From the NCBI GenBank assembly GCA_047517345.1, contig JAKZTB010000106.1, positions 26,863-90,862 of the forward strand: DNA of 64,000 bases. The letters are read 5' to 3'. Below, in pieces: positions 33,890 to 42,481 of the stretch. Numbering within the stretch: position 1 is the first letter of the stretch; each line of letters starts with the position of its first letter. Under the pieces are notes generated by a model. The model was not told the origin of the DNA and did not search any database. It was given only the letters and a program-made list of their open reading frames with translations. This stretch comes from GCA-2717185 sp047517345. Its GTDB lineage: Bacteria; Pseudomonadota; Alphaproteobacteria; UBA8366; GCA-2717185. Made by a program: the position numbers and the translations under genes.

Positions 33890-34810
33890 CTAACTTTTGG
33901 AGGCTATGATCGAGTCGTAGGTGAGTTTCGCGGCGGCGACATCCATGATCGCAATGCCGATGGAGTCGTAAATGACGGTGGCGCTGCCCGGCACCGATTT
34001 CGTGCCGGCGTAAATTTCGCCGACCTCGGCGAATATCTCGCACCCGGAGGCTCGGATGTCGCCCGCCTGATCCTTGGCCGCGTCCACGGATTCGACGAGG
34101 ACGGTGTTGGCCATCGCCGCATCGTCCAGTTCCCGACCGTCGGCGGTGTTCCAGCCGACGGAGGTGACGAACGCTCCTGGCTTGAGCCACGCACCTTTGA
34201 GGATCGGCTCGGTCGCCGATGTCGTGCAAGCGACGATGTCGGCGTCTCGAACCGCCTGTTCCGCGTCGGCGACGAACACCGTACCGATGTCGTTCGCCAC
34301 TTCGCGCCCTGCCGTTTCGTTGCGCGCCCAGAGACGAAGCTCCCGGTAATCCCGGACCACAGAAAAGGCCTCGGCGTGGGCGCGCGCCTGAACGCCATTG
34401 CCCATGATCGTCACGACATCCGGCTTCTCGACCGCGAGCCTGCGTGCGGCGGCAGCCGATCCGGCGGCGGTGCGCATTTCCGTAATCAGCCTTCCGTCGA
34501 GGACGGCGAGCGGCGAGCCGTTTTTCTTATCGAAAACCAGGATCACCGCCTGGTGGGTCGGCAGATCCGTGCCGGCGTTCGCGTGGTACAGGGTCACGAC
34601 CTTGACGGCCATCGCCTCGCCGACGGCGGGCATCACCGCGATGATCGCGTCATGCCCCGGAACCGGCACCATCTGACGTACGGGCTGCGCGACCTCACCG
34701 GCCGAAAATGATGCCATCGCGGCCTCGACCGTATCGATGAGGGGACCCCATTCCAGTACCGCCTGGATTTCGGTTTCGCTGAAATAGGGCAACGTGTCTT
34801 TGTCAATCAT
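33890..34810 (-). CDS. Ornithine cyclodeaminase/mu-crystallin family protein
   Basis: 306 residues with the two-domain OCD layout. The dimerisation domain has FSAGEVAQPVRQMVPVPG and AVKVVTLYHANAGTDLPTHQ. The Rossmann domain has VTIMGNGVQARAHAEAFSVV and later CTTSATEPILKGAWLKPGAF. Family members are NAD(P)-dependent cyclodeaminases, ketimine reductases or N-methyl amino-acid oxidoreductases. The active-site arginine/aspartate pair is not fully verifiable by eye. It lies 36 bp from the enoyl-CoA hydratase gene upstream, on the same strand. Confidence 0.88.
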   Translation of the reverse strand: MIDKDTLPYFSETEIQAVLEWGPLIDTVEAAMASFSAGEVAQPVRQMVPVPGHDAIIAVMPAVGEAMAVKVVTLYHANAGTDLPTHQAVILVFDKKNGSPLAVLDGRLITEMRTAAGSAAAARRLAVEKPDVVTIMGNGVQARAHAEAFSVVRDYRELRLWARNETAGREVANDIGTVFVADAEQAVRDADIVACTTSATEPILKGAWLKPGAFVTSVGWNTADGRELDDAAMANTVLVESVDAAKDQAGDIRASGCEIFAEVGEIYAGTKSVPGSATVIYDSIGIAIMDVAAAKLTYDSIIASKS

Positions 34811-34846
34811 GATTGTTTCCCAAAGAATAGTTTGCGTTACCGTTTC

Positions 34847-35635
34847 CTAGTATCCGACATATTTGCCATCGCGCTTCTCCTGGAACGCGGCGATCGCTTC
34901 CGGATGGTCGGGGCCGGCGCGGGCGACGGCGATGTGGGAGCTGATCAGGTCGAACGCCGTATTCATGTCGGCGTTGAGTCCCTGATAGACGGCGCGCTTG
35001 ATCAGCCGCACCGAGAGCGGCGGCATCGAGGCGATGCGCTTGGCGATCTTGCGGGTCTCGTCCATCATCGTGTCGTTGGGGAAAACGTGGTTGACGAGGC
35101 CGATCTCGAGCGCCAGATCGGCGTCGATGAATTCCGCCGTCCACAGCAACTCCAGCGCGCGTCCGGTGCCGACCAGCCGCGGCAGGAAGTACGCGCCGCC
35201 GCCGCCGGGCGCGAGGCCGATCTTGGCGTAGGTTTCGGCGAAGCGGGCGGATTGCGCGGCGACCCGGAAATCGCAAGCCAGCGCCAGATCCATGCCGCCG
35301 CCGACGGCGAGGCCGTTGACCGCGGCAATGACCGGCTTGTCGAACCGCGCGAGCCGCTTCGGGAAGGCCTGAATGCCGCCCCAGATGCGGTTCTTGGTGA
35401 TGTGCGGCCGGTTGTCCACAGCCTCCCCCATGGTGCCGATATCGCCGCCGGTGGAGAAGCCGCGCCCCGTGCCGGTCAGGATCACGACGCGCACGTCGTC
35501 CCGTGCCTCGCATTCGTCGAACGACGCGACGAGTCCTTCCAGCATGTCGTCGGTGAACGCATTCAGTTTCGCCGGGCGGTTCAGCGTCAGGGTGGCGATA
35601 CCGTCGCTCACCTCGAAGATCAGGTTCTCGGACAT
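34847..35635 (-). CDS. Enoyl-CoA hydratase/isomerase family protein
   Basis: 262 residues, intact crotonase. DGIATLTLNRPAKLNAFTDD, GRGFSTGGDIGTMGE, the oxyanion-hole segment AVNGLAVGGGMDLALACDFR and KIGLAPGGGGAYFLPRLVG are all present. The usual catalytic glutamates of hydratases are not clear at the canonical spots: the AGGGGAYFLPR stretch has Gly where EhyA-type enzymes have Glu. Therefore isomerase, hydrolase or decarboxylase-type chemistry is possible. GGAGACACCC precedes ATG 35635. Co-directional with UbiD, 26 bp away. Confidence 0.88.
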   Translation of the reverse strand: MSENLIFEVSDGIATLTLNRPAKLNAFTDDMLEGLVASFDECEARDDVRVVILTGTGRGFSTGGDIGTMGEAVDNRPHITKNRIWGGIQAFPKRLARFDKPVIAAVNGLAVGGGMDLALACDFRVAAQSARFAETYAKIGLAPGGGGAYFLPRLVGTGRALELLWTAEFIDADLALEIGLVNHVFPNDTMMDETRKIAKRIASMPPLSVRLIKRAVYQGLNADMNTAFDLISSHIAVARAGPDHPEAIAAFQEKRDGKYVGY

Positions 35636-35661
35636 GGGTGTCTCCTTGTGCGTGAAATCGT

Positions 35662-37245
35662 TCAGTCGGTGTTCTGGCGGCGCCCGGCGAGCTTCTCGCC
35701 GGTCTCGTAGTAGCGGCCGGTCACGGCAAGCTCGGCTTCCTCCGCGTTCTCATCCGTCCATTGGGTCAGCGGATAGCCGTGCCACGGTTCCTTGAGGTCG
35801 AGAGGCGGCAGGCCGAGCGCTGCCCAGCGCGCCTTGGCGGTCTCCATGAAGTCCTCGCGCGGCAGCGAGACCGGCATATAGGGATGTTCGCGGCACGCGT
35901 TGATCAGCAGGGCCGACGCGCCTTGTCCATCCGGGTAGATTTCGTCCGGCGAGGACGGGATCGACGGGTCCAGCCGGGGCACTTTGCCGCGGATAATCTC
36001 CGCGTCGCGGTGCGGCTGCATGCTGTAGGACAGCGCCCAGAGGATTTGGTCCATCGAATCTGGGTCGACGTCGGAATCCACCGCGATGAAGATCTTGCCG
36101 AGCGACGCGTCGAAGGCCGCCGCGGCGCGTAGCGCCTGCCAGGGCTGGCCGATCGCCGGCTTGTCGAGCTGGATGACGAACATCATGTTGCAGCTCGCCA
36201 TCTCGTGGCACGCGACCTTTGTGACCGAGGGGATGTTGCAGGCGCCCTTCAAATGGTTCAGGTAGATAGCGTCGAACGCGACCTTGCGGATGACACTGCT
36301 TTCGCTGGGCGGGTATTTGCTGATGATGCCCTGGCAGATCGGCTGCTCGCGATGGGTGATCGCCTTCACCTCGAAGACCTTTTCCATCTTGCGCGGGCCG
36401 AGATAGCCGCTCGCCTCGCCGAACGGCGCTTCCGGCTCCAATATGTCGGTGCGGATGATGCCTTCGATGACGATCTCCGCGCGGGCCGGGACCATGCAGT
36501 CGAAGGTCTCCGCCGGAACGACGTCGATCGCAGCACCATTCAACGCGCCGGCCAGCCCGTACTCGTCGACGCCGTACGGCACCTTGCTGGCCGCCGCCAG
36601 CAGCAGGGCCGGCGGACCGCCGATGACGATCGCGGCTTCGAGATGCTGGCCCATGCGGCGCGCCTTGTCCCATTGGATCGCGAGGTGCTGCGTCGGCACA
36701 TCGGTTGCGCAGCCGATCCGGTCCGGCGCCTTGATCATGCCGCGATAGATGCCGAGATTGTAATCGCCGTTCTCCGGGTCGCGGGTCACCCACGCGCCGG
36801 CGGTGATGTAGGGCGCGGGATCGAAGCCGGGCGTGGAAATCAGATGCGGGAACTTGCCGGCGCCGTCGCCCAGGTCGGGCGCGCGCATGATCACCGATTT
36901 GACAGGCGCCTGGTCTTTCGCGACCTCGTTCGGGAGCAGATGATTGCCGTGTGCCTTCGCCCAATGCGCGCCGATCTCGTCTTCCGCCACACCGCAGGCC
37001 GCCGCATAGATCGCGCGCGAACTGCCGAGCGCGCCGCGCACGACCGAACCGTCGAAATTGGTGCCGCGCTGGGCCGTGACGTTGCGGAACCAGAACGCCT
37101 TGCGCTGCGGCTCCGGCAGTCCCCGGAATTGCAGCTGGACCAGCGGCACCAGTTCGGTGTCCTTATTCATCGGCTCGTCGATCACCTGCAGCAGTCCGCG
37201 GCGGTCGAGCTCCTCGATATAGTCGCGCAGATCGCGGTACGGCAT
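35662..37245 (-). CDS. UbiD-family prenylated-FMN decarboxylase
   Basis: 527 residues of the UbiD family of reversible (de)carboxylases. Recognisable blocks are DLRDYIEELDRRGLLQVIDE, the AIQWDKARRMGQHLEAAIVI region, GGPPALLLAAASKVPYGVDE and SGYLGPRKMEKVFEVKAITH. UbiD enzymes need prenylated FMN made by UbiX; no ubiX lies in this window. Substrates of family members include aromatic and enoic acids. It starts at ATG 37245 with GAGGAA in front and probably leads the minus-strand run that continues through the enoyl-CoA hydratase and OCD genes. Confidence 0.88.
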   Translation of the reverse strand: MPYRDLRDYIEELDRRGLLQVIDEPMNKDTELVPLVQLQFRGLPEPQRKAFWFRNVTAQRGTNFDGSVVRGALGSSRAIYAAACGVAEDEIGAHWAKAHGNHLLPNEVAKDQAPVKSVIMRAPDLGDGAGKFPHLISTPGFDPAPYITAGAWVTRDPENGDYNLGIYRGMIKAPDRIGCATDVPTQHLAIQWDKARRMGQHLEAAIVIGGPPALLLAAASKVPYGVDEYGLAGALNGAAIDVVPAETFDCMVPARAEIVIEGIIRTDILEPEAPFGEASGYLGPRKMEKVFEVKAITHREQPICQGIISKYPPSESSVIRKVAFDAIYLNHLKGACNIPSVTKVACHEMASCNMMFVIQLDKPAIGQPWQALRAAAAFDASLGKIFIAVDSDVDPDSMDQILWALSYSMQPHRDAEIIRGKVPRLDPSIPSSPDEIYPDGQGASALLINACREHPYMPVSLPREDFMETAKARWAALGLPPLDLKEPWHGYPLTQWTDENAEEAELAVTGRYYETGEKLAGRRQNTD

Positions 37246-37279
37246 GTTGAATATTCCTCTAAATCGAATATGGGTTGTC

Positions 37280-37777
37280 CTAAGCGGCAGTTACCTTTTT
37301 AGGTCGGCCGGCGCGCCGGGGTCTGAAATGCGCCGCGAGCGCCAATTCATCGTCGCGCAACGCTCGCACAGCGATCTGCGCCGTCGATGGCAAAGGCTTG
37401 TCGGGCGCGCCGCGCCAGTTCTTGATTGTGTTTACGGTGACGCCCAGCACGTCCGCTGTTTCGGCATTTGATAATCTGGCTTGTTTTTGCCAATGCTTAA
37501 GATCGGAACCGGTTATCGTGCGTTGCTCGTCCGCCACGCGGCGCACATTCGGTGCTGGCCAATCGAGCCCGTTTTCCCATTCCAGCGTGTAACCCCAATC
37601 GGTAATCCGAACCGATTTGAATGCCGCCGGATCGTCGATAAACCGGCCGAAATGCTCGGAACGGTGCACCAGGCCGGTAAGGTCGACTGTCGTCGTTTCA
37701 TCGTTGTTCCAGGTGATGTCAAGCGTGAAGCCTCTGTTGGAGGCTATCGCGTCCGTCATGCGAGGTTCAGTGGCCAT
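37280..37777 (-). CDS. DUF2442 + helix-turn-helix protein (antitoxin/regulator-like)
   Basis: 165 residues. The first half is a DUF2442 fold (FTLDITWNNDETTTVDLTGL, VRITDWGYTLEWENGLDWPA). The second half is a Cro/XRE-like helix-turn-helix (KQARLSNAETADVLGVTVNT, IKNWRGAPDKPLPSTAQIAV), with a basic C-terminal tail. GGAGA lies 7 bp ahead of ATG 37777. This domain pairing with an adjacent DUF4160 gene is a frequent two-gene module whose biochemical role is unsettled. The HTH and the palindromic sites upstream suggest self-repression. Confidence 0.82.
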   Translation of the reverse strand: MATEPRMTDAIASNRGFTLDITWNNDETTTVDLTGLVHRSEHFGRFIDDPAAFKSVRITDWGYTLEWENGLDWPAPNVRRVADEQRTITGSDLKHWQKQARLSNAETADVLGVTVNTIKNWRGAPDKPLPSTAQIAVRALRDDELALAAHFRPRRAGRPKKVTAA

Positions 37778-37811
37778 ATTACGTCTCCGATCAATTCTCT
37801 CGTCGCGGTAC

Positions 37812-38039
37812 TTATCCATTTCCCCGATCCCATATGTCTTTTAACAGGTCGCGGTTCGCGCTTGCCCATTCGCGGGCTCGTCTCATGACGCTGCCGGGGA
37901 CCTCTCCTGCAATCAATTCTAGAGTCTCTATAGAGACCTTGGCAGCGTAGTCCGGTGCGATGATGTGGAAGTGCGGTTCACCATGATCGTCGAAAAAGAC
38001 TCTGATTTTGAAACGTCCAAAATCCTTCACGGTTGGCAT
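37812..38039 (-). CDS. DUF4160 small protein
   Basis: 75 residues: MPTVKDFGRFKIRVFFDDHG then EPHFHIIAPDYAAKVSIETL and a C-terminal helix ending REWASANRDLLKDIWDRGNG. DHGEPHFH is the DUF4160 hallmark. Start ATG 38039 has GGAG 8 bp upstream; an in-frame ATG at 38057 is possible. It is the promoter-proximal partner of the DUF2442-HTH gene, 34 bp away. The order and sizes look like a toxin-antitoxin style pair, but DUF4160 toxicity is not established. Confidence 0.82.
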   Translation of the reverse strand: MPTVKDFGRFKIRVFFDDHGEPHFHIIAPDYAAKVSIETLELIAGEVPGSVMRRAREWASANRDLLKDIWDRGNG

Positions 38040-38068
38040 TACCGGCACTCCATGCATGCCGCATTAAC

Positions 38069-38118
38069 ATAGGCCAATAATTGGCCTAAGCAAGAAAATA
38101 GGTAATTTATTTGCCTAT
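38069..38118. promoter_or_regulatory. Two tandem 21-bp palindromic operator candidates
   Basis: Two inverted repeats of equal length sit upstream of the DUF4160 gene. Site 1 at 38069-38089 has arms TAGGCCAA (38070-38077) and TTGGCCTA (38081-38088). Site 2 at 38098-38118 is an imperfect version with ATAGGTAA and TTTGCCTAT arms. They are 29 bp apart start to start and lie in an AT-rich 60-bp segment. The likely ligand is the DUF2442-HTH protein binding as dimers. Confidence 0.62.
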
Positions 38119-38198
38119 ATTACTGCCGCCAATTTGTTCCGGACGTCTCATTGGGTACGATGTGTCGATCGAGAAATTGGAACTCTGGAGATCACGTC

Positions 38199-39365
38199 AT
38201 GCCTGCCCCCGTCTTTCGCACCCTTTTGTGTGAAATGCTCGATATCGAATACCCGATTCTGCTCGCCGGGATGGGATCGCGCGGCTTGGCGACGCCGCCG
38301 GCGCTGGTAGCGGCCGTGTCGGAAGCGGGCGGCATGGGGGTCGTCGGCGGATCCGGACTGACGCCGGACGAGTTGCGCAACCAGATCCGCGAAACCCGGA
38401 AGCTTACCGACAAGCCGATCGGCGCCGACCTGATCCTCCCGGCGAAGGTGGCCGGCGGTGCGGGCGGCACCCGTTCGGAAGTGCGCGCGCAGTTGAAGGC
38501 CGACTTCCCGGAACATGTCGCCTTCGTAGGAGATTTGATGGTGCGGTACGGGTTGGAAGCGGTGCCGCTCGACAACGAGTTCGTCGTGGCGAACACCTCT
38601 GGCGCGGGCGGCGAGACGCCGGGCTCGAATACGAAGAACATGATCCAGCAGCAGGTCGACGTCATCATGGAGGAGGACGTGCAAATGTTCGCCGCCGGGC
38701 TGGGCGATCCGTCTTGGGTGGTGCCGATGGCGCGTGCGAAAAACATGATCGTGATGGGCCTCGTCGGCTCGCCGCGCAACGCTCAGCGGCAGGTCGAAGC
38801 CGGCGTCGATATCGTCGTGGCGCAGGGCTACGAGGCCGGCGGCCATACCGGCAAGATCGCCAATTTTCCATTGATCCCCCAGGTGGTCGACGCGGTCGCG
38901 CCGCGCCCTGTCGTGGCGGCCGGCGGGATCGCTGACGGGCGCGGGGTCGCCGCCGCGCTATCGTTGGGTGCGGTCGGGGTCTGGGTCGGGACCGCCTTCC
39001 TGGTGTCGAAGGAATGCGCCATCCACGACACCCACAAGCGGCAGATCCTGGACGGCGAGTCGCGCGATTTCGAGATCAGCCGCACCTATACCGGCAAGAC
39101 GGCGCGGATGTTCCGCAACGAGGTCGTGGAAGCCTGGACCGAAGCGGATATCGATCCGCTGCTCATGCCGTACCAGAAGATCCTGATGGACGATTTCAAC
39201 GCCGCGGCGCGCGACGCGGGCAGGCTGGAAGTGCACAGCAACCCGGCTGGGCAGGCCGCCGGGCTGCTGAACGAGATCCGGCCCGCTGCGGACATCCTGC
39301 AGGATTTGGTAACCGGTGCGCTGGAAACATTGGAAGCCGTTCGCGGACGCGTGACCACATCGTAG
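38199..39365 (+). CDS. Nitronate monooxygenase-like flavin oxidoreductase
   Basis: 388 residues, 2-nitropropane dioxygenase/FabK-like TIM barrel. FRTLLCEMLDIEYPILLAGM opens, AVSEAGGMGVVGGSGLTPDE follows, GYEAGGHTGKIANFPLIPQV is the FMN/active-site block, and AAGGIADGRGVAAALSLGAV with WVGTAFLVSKE holds the phosphate site. The GGHTG histidine is the catalytic base of true nitronate monooxygenases, so that activity is plausible but not proven; related enzymes reduce enones or enoyl-thioesters. GGAG lies ahead of ATG 38199. First gene of a seven-gene plus-strand run. Confidence 0.86.
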   Translation: MPAPVFRTLLCEMLDIEYPILLAGMGSRGLATPPALVAAVSEAGGMGVVGGSGLTPDELRNQIRETRKLTDKPIGADLILPAKVAGGAGGTRSEVRAQLKADFPEHVAFVGDLMVRYGLEAVPLDNEFVVANTSGAGGETPGSNTKNMIQQQVDVIMEEDVQMFAAGLGDPSWVVPMARAKNMIVMGLVGSPRNAQRQVEAGVDIVVAQGYEAGGHTGKIANFPLIPQVVDAVAPRPVVAAGGIADGRGVAAALSLGAVGVWVGTAFLVSKECAIHDTHKRQILDGESRDFEISRTYTGKTARMFRNEVVEAWTEADIDPLLMPYQKILMDDFNAAARDAGRLEVHSNPAGQAAGLLNEIRPAADILQDLVTGALETLEAVRGRVTTS

Positions 39366-39378
39366 GGAGTTCGGGACG

Positions 39379-40626
39379 GTGGACGATCTATTTCCGGAAG
39401 AAATTCAGCTCATCAGGGACAGCGTCAACCGGTTCATGGAAACCGAGGTCGCGCCGAAAATGGATGCGATCGAAGAGGCCGGTGAATTTCCCCGCGATCT
39501 GGTCCTGCAGGCTGGCGCGGCGGGGTTCTACGGCAATTTGTTTCCCGAGTCGGTCGGCGGCAGCGGCATGGGCTACCTGGCGACGGCGGTCGTGGTCGAG
39601 GAACTGGCGCGCAACGATGTCCGCTTCGCGTCGTGCTTCAACCAGCAGGCGGCGACCTGTCCCTATTGCATCTTCACCGCGGGCACGACCGAACAGGTCT
39701 TGAAATACGTGCCGGCCCTGCTGGCTGGCGAGACCATCGGCATAATGTCGCTGACCGAGTCGGGCGGCGGCTCGGACGCGTTGGGCAACATGAACACGCG
39801 CGCGGTCCGTGACGGTGATTTTTATATCCTCAACGGCTCCAAAATGTTCGCGTCGATGGCGAACGAGACCGATGTCGGCGTCCTGCTGGCCAAGACCGAT
39901 CCGGACGCGGGCCATCGCGGCGTTACGGCTTTCATCGTCGAGCCGAAGAAATTTCCCGGCTTCGAGGCGCGGCCCGTCGAGATGCACGGCCTGTCGAAGG
40001 CGCTGCGCACCAACGCCGTGTTCCTCGACGGTTTCAAGGTGCCGGTCGAAAACCGGTTGGGCGAGGAAGGCGAGGGGTTCAAGATCGTCATGCAGGCCCT
40101 GAAGGCGGGCCGGGTCACCGTCGCCGCGAAAGCGCTGGGCGTTGCTCGGGCCTGTTTCGAGGACGCCGTGCGCTACGCCAACGACCGAACGGTGAAAGGG
40201 GTGCCGATCGGCAAATTCCAGATGATCCAGTCCGACATCGCCGATATGGCCGCCAGCATCGAGGCGAGCCGCCTGCTGGTCTACGATGCGGCGCGGCGCA
40301 TGGATGCGGGCCTGCCGTGCAACCGCATCGCCGCGATCGCCAAATACCACGCATCGCAGACCGCGAAGATGGCCGCCGACAAAGCGCAACAGGTGTTCGG
40401 CGGCTACGGCCTGTCGACGGCGTACCGGGTGTCGTGGCTGAAGTCCTACGCCGATCTGTTCTTCACCGGCGAAGGTACAGCCAACGTTCAGAAGATCCTG
40501 ATCGCGGAGGATGCGCTCGGCTACAAGCTGGCCGACCAGCACCACGGCCAGACCAAGTTCCGCGACCCGCGCTGCGACGACATTGTCGACGAGGGAACCG
40601 CATTGAAAGAGGCTAATCAAACCTAA
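39379..40626 (+). CDS. Acyl-CoA dehydrogenase family protein
   Basis: 415 residues from GTG 39379. N-terminal helical domain (EEIQLIRDSVNRFMETEVAP), central beta domain (IGIMSLTESGGGSDALGNMN, VNTRAVRDGDFYILNGSKMF-like region) and C-terminal helical domain (VFGGYGLSTAYRVSWLKSY) are all present. FAD-linked alpha,beta-dehydrogenation of a branched or modified acyl-CoA is expected; the substrate is unknown. Its stop overlaps the ATG of the first TauD gene (TAATG). Confidence 0.9.
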   Translation: MDDLFPEEIQLIRDSVNRFMETEVAPKMDAIEEAGEFPRDLVLQAGAAGFYGNLFPESVGGSGMGYLATAVVVEELARNDVRFASCFNQQAATCPYCIFTAGTTEQVLKYVPALLAGETIGIMSLTESGGGSDALGNMNTRAVRDGDFYILNGSKMFASMANETDVGVLLAKTDPDAGHRGVTAFIVEPKKFPGFEARPVEMHGLSKALRTNAVFLDGFKVPVENRLGEEGEGFKIVMQALKAGRVTVAAKALGVARACFEDAVRYANDRTVKGVPIGKFQMIQSDIADMAASIEASRLLVYDAARRMDAGLPCNRIAAIAKYHASQTAKMAADKAQQVFGGYGLSTAYRVSWLKSYADLFFTGEGTANVQKILIAEDALGYKLADQHHGQTKFRDPRCDDIVDEGTALKEANQT

Positions 40627-41477
40627 TGGGTTACAAGCATATCGACGTAAAACCGATTTCCGGAGCGATCGGTGCGGAAATTCATGGGATCGATCTGGCC
40701 GAAGAGGGCATAGATCCGGCGGTGTTCGAGGAAGTGCACCGCGCCTTCTTGGAACATCTCGTCATCTTCTTCCGCGACCAGGCGATGGACGACGATGTAT
40801 TGTTTCGATTCGGCCGTCGGTTCGGTGAACTCGCGCAACTGCCGCCGCACCGTCAGGTGCCGGGGAAGTATCCGGAACTGCTGATCGTCGAGACCAAGCC
40901 GGAAGATGAGAAGGTGTTCGGTTGGGAATGGCACAGCGACACCAGCCATCTTGAGGTGCCGACCCTGGGCTCGATCCTTTACGCCAAGATCCTGCCGCCG
41001 ACCGGCGGCGATACGATGTTCGCCAATCAATATCTTGCTTACGAGACCCTGTCGGACGGCATGAAGGCGCTGTTGGACGGCATGGTCGCGGTGCACGCCA
41101 ACGGGCGTATCCTACGCACGCTCTCCGAAGGGCGAATGCCGGCACCGGGCAGCGAGGCCGAATCGGCCGGCTGGTCGAAGATGTCAGCGGAGCATCCCGT
41201 CGTCCGCACGCATCCGGAAACCGGTAGAAAGTCGCTGTATGTCAACGAGTTGCACACCGAGAGCTTCAAAGGCATGACGGTCGAGGAGAGCCAGCCGTTG
41301 CTGCAGTTCCTCTACAGCCATGCCTGCCGGCCGGAGTTCACCTGCCGTTTTCAGTGGGCGGTGAACTCGGTCGCGTTCTGGGACAATCGCTGTGCTATGC
41401 ATCTGGCCTTGAACGACTATGCCGGACACAGCAGATTGATGCACCGGGTGCAGGTCAAGGGCGGGCGCCCGGTTTGA
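40626..41477 (+). CDS. TauD/TfdA-family Fe(II)/2-oxoglutarate dioxygenase (copy 1 of a tandem pair)
   Basis: 283 residues. Iron ligands H103 and D105 (EWHSDTSHLE) and distal H259 (CAMHLALNDY), with R270 to hold 2-oxoglutarate. N-terminal ISGAIGAEIHGIDL is the classical TauD/TfdA opening. Function is hydroxylation with 2-oxoglutarate of a sulfonate, phenoxyacid or related acid; the substrate is not identified. Translation is coupled to the acyl-CoA dehydrogenase. The next gene (41509) is a paralogue, so two consecutive hydroxylations or two substrates are possible. Confidence 0.88.
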   Translation: MGYKHIDVKPISGAIGAEIHGIDLAEEGIDPAVFEEVHRAFLEHLVIFFRDQAMDDDVLFRFGRRFGELAQLPPHRQVPGKYPELLIVETKPEDEKVFGWEWHSDTSHLEVPTLGSILYAKILPPTGGDTMFANQYLAYETLSDGMKALLDGMVAVHANGRILRTLSEGRMPAPGSEAESAGWSKMSAEHPVVRTHPETGRKSLYVNELHTESFKGMTVEESQPLLQFLYSHACRPEFTCRFQWAVNSVAFWDNRCAMHLALNDYAGHSRLMHRVQVKGGRPV

Positions 41478-41508
41478 CGCCGCCACGAAGCTGTCGGAGA
41501 ATTAGGAC

Positions 41509-42354
41509 ATGACGTTGAAAACACGGATGCTGGGCGGGAACTTTGCGGTCGAGATCGAAGACGTCGACCTCGCAGATATCGACGACGAAAAGCTCGGCGC
41601 GCTGCGCGACGTCTGGATGACCCACAAGGTCGCCGTTCTGCGCGACCAGGCGCTCAGCGACGCGGCGCTGGTGTCCTTTACAGAACGCATGGGACCTTTG
41701 TTTACCCATGTCCGAGAACAGTTCCGCGCGCTCGACCGGCCGGAGATCATGTACATCTCGAACATAGAAGATGACGGCCGGCCGCTCGGCGCGCTGGGCG
41801 ACGGCGACCTGCACTGGCACAGCGACCAGACCTATACCCAGCGGCCCGTCTTCGGGACCATGATGTACGCGATCGAAGTGCCGGCGGACGGCGGCGACAC
41901 CTGGTTCGGCGATCTGGCTTCGGCCTATGCGGCGATGACCGACGATCTGCGCCAGACCGTCGACGGCCGCAAGGCCTGCTATTCGATCGAGAAGAAGACC
42001 CTGAAGCGGCGCTACGATACGCCGCAGCACCAGAAGGATCAGGCGCCGGACCAGTGGCATCCGCTGGTGCGGACCCACCCCTACCTCGACCGGAAGGCGC
42101 TCTATCTCAGCCCGGGGCATATGGTCGGGATCGACGATCTGTCCTGCGAGGACAGCCAAGCCGAAATTGAGCGGTTAGTCGGTTGGGCCGCACAATCCGA
42201 GTTTGTCTATAAACACAAATGGCGCGTGAATGATGTGGTCCTCTGGGACAACACGTCGGTCATGCACCGCCGCGACGGTTTCCCGCCGGAACAGCGCCGC
42301 TTCCTCAAGCGGACCGGCTTCCACCTGCCGGAAGATCTCGGCGTTCCCTTCTAA
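41509..42354 (+). CDS. TauD/TfdA-family Fe(II)/2-oxoglutarate dioxygenase (copy 2 of a tandem pair)
   Basis: 281 residues. H104/D106 in HWHSDQTYT, distal H253 in TSVMHRRDG, and arginines in FPPEQRRFLKRTGF for 2-oxoglutarate. Distinct from its neighbour at 40626 in the C-terminal third, so it is a diverged paralogue rather than a recent duplicate. GAATTAGGAC lies before ATG 41509. Together with the upstream TauD it sits between an acyl-CoA dehydrogenase and a CoA-transferase, so its substrate may be a carboxylic acid or CoA ester in the same pathway. Confidence 0.88.
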   Translation: MTLKTRMLGGNFAVEIEDVDLADIDDEKLGALRDVWMTHKVAVLRDQALSDAALVSFTERMGPLFTHVREQFRALDRPEIMYISNIEDDGRPLGALGDGDLHWHSDQTYTQRPVFGTMMYAIEVPADGGDTWFGDLASAYAAMTDDLRQTVDGRKACYSIEKKTLKRRYDTPQHQKDQAPDQWHPLVRTHPYLDRKALYLSPGHMVGIDDLSCEDSQAEIERLVGWAAQSEFVYKHKWRVNDVVLWDNTSVMHRRDGFPPEQRRFLKRTGFHLPEDLGVPF

Positions 42355-42481
42355 AGCAGATCGGGTTTGTTCGGGTTGCGCGCCGTGTGCCGTCGCGGCG
42401 GTTAATTTCGCAAGGCTTTCGCTCCTCGTGCCGCGTGCCGTACTGTTTACGGGTATTTCTGGTGGAGGGAGACAAGCAACC

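Noticed and set aside
40626..41477. The TauD pair as a recent duplication
   Set aside because: Sequences differ strongly outside the iron motifs, so they are diverged paralogues.
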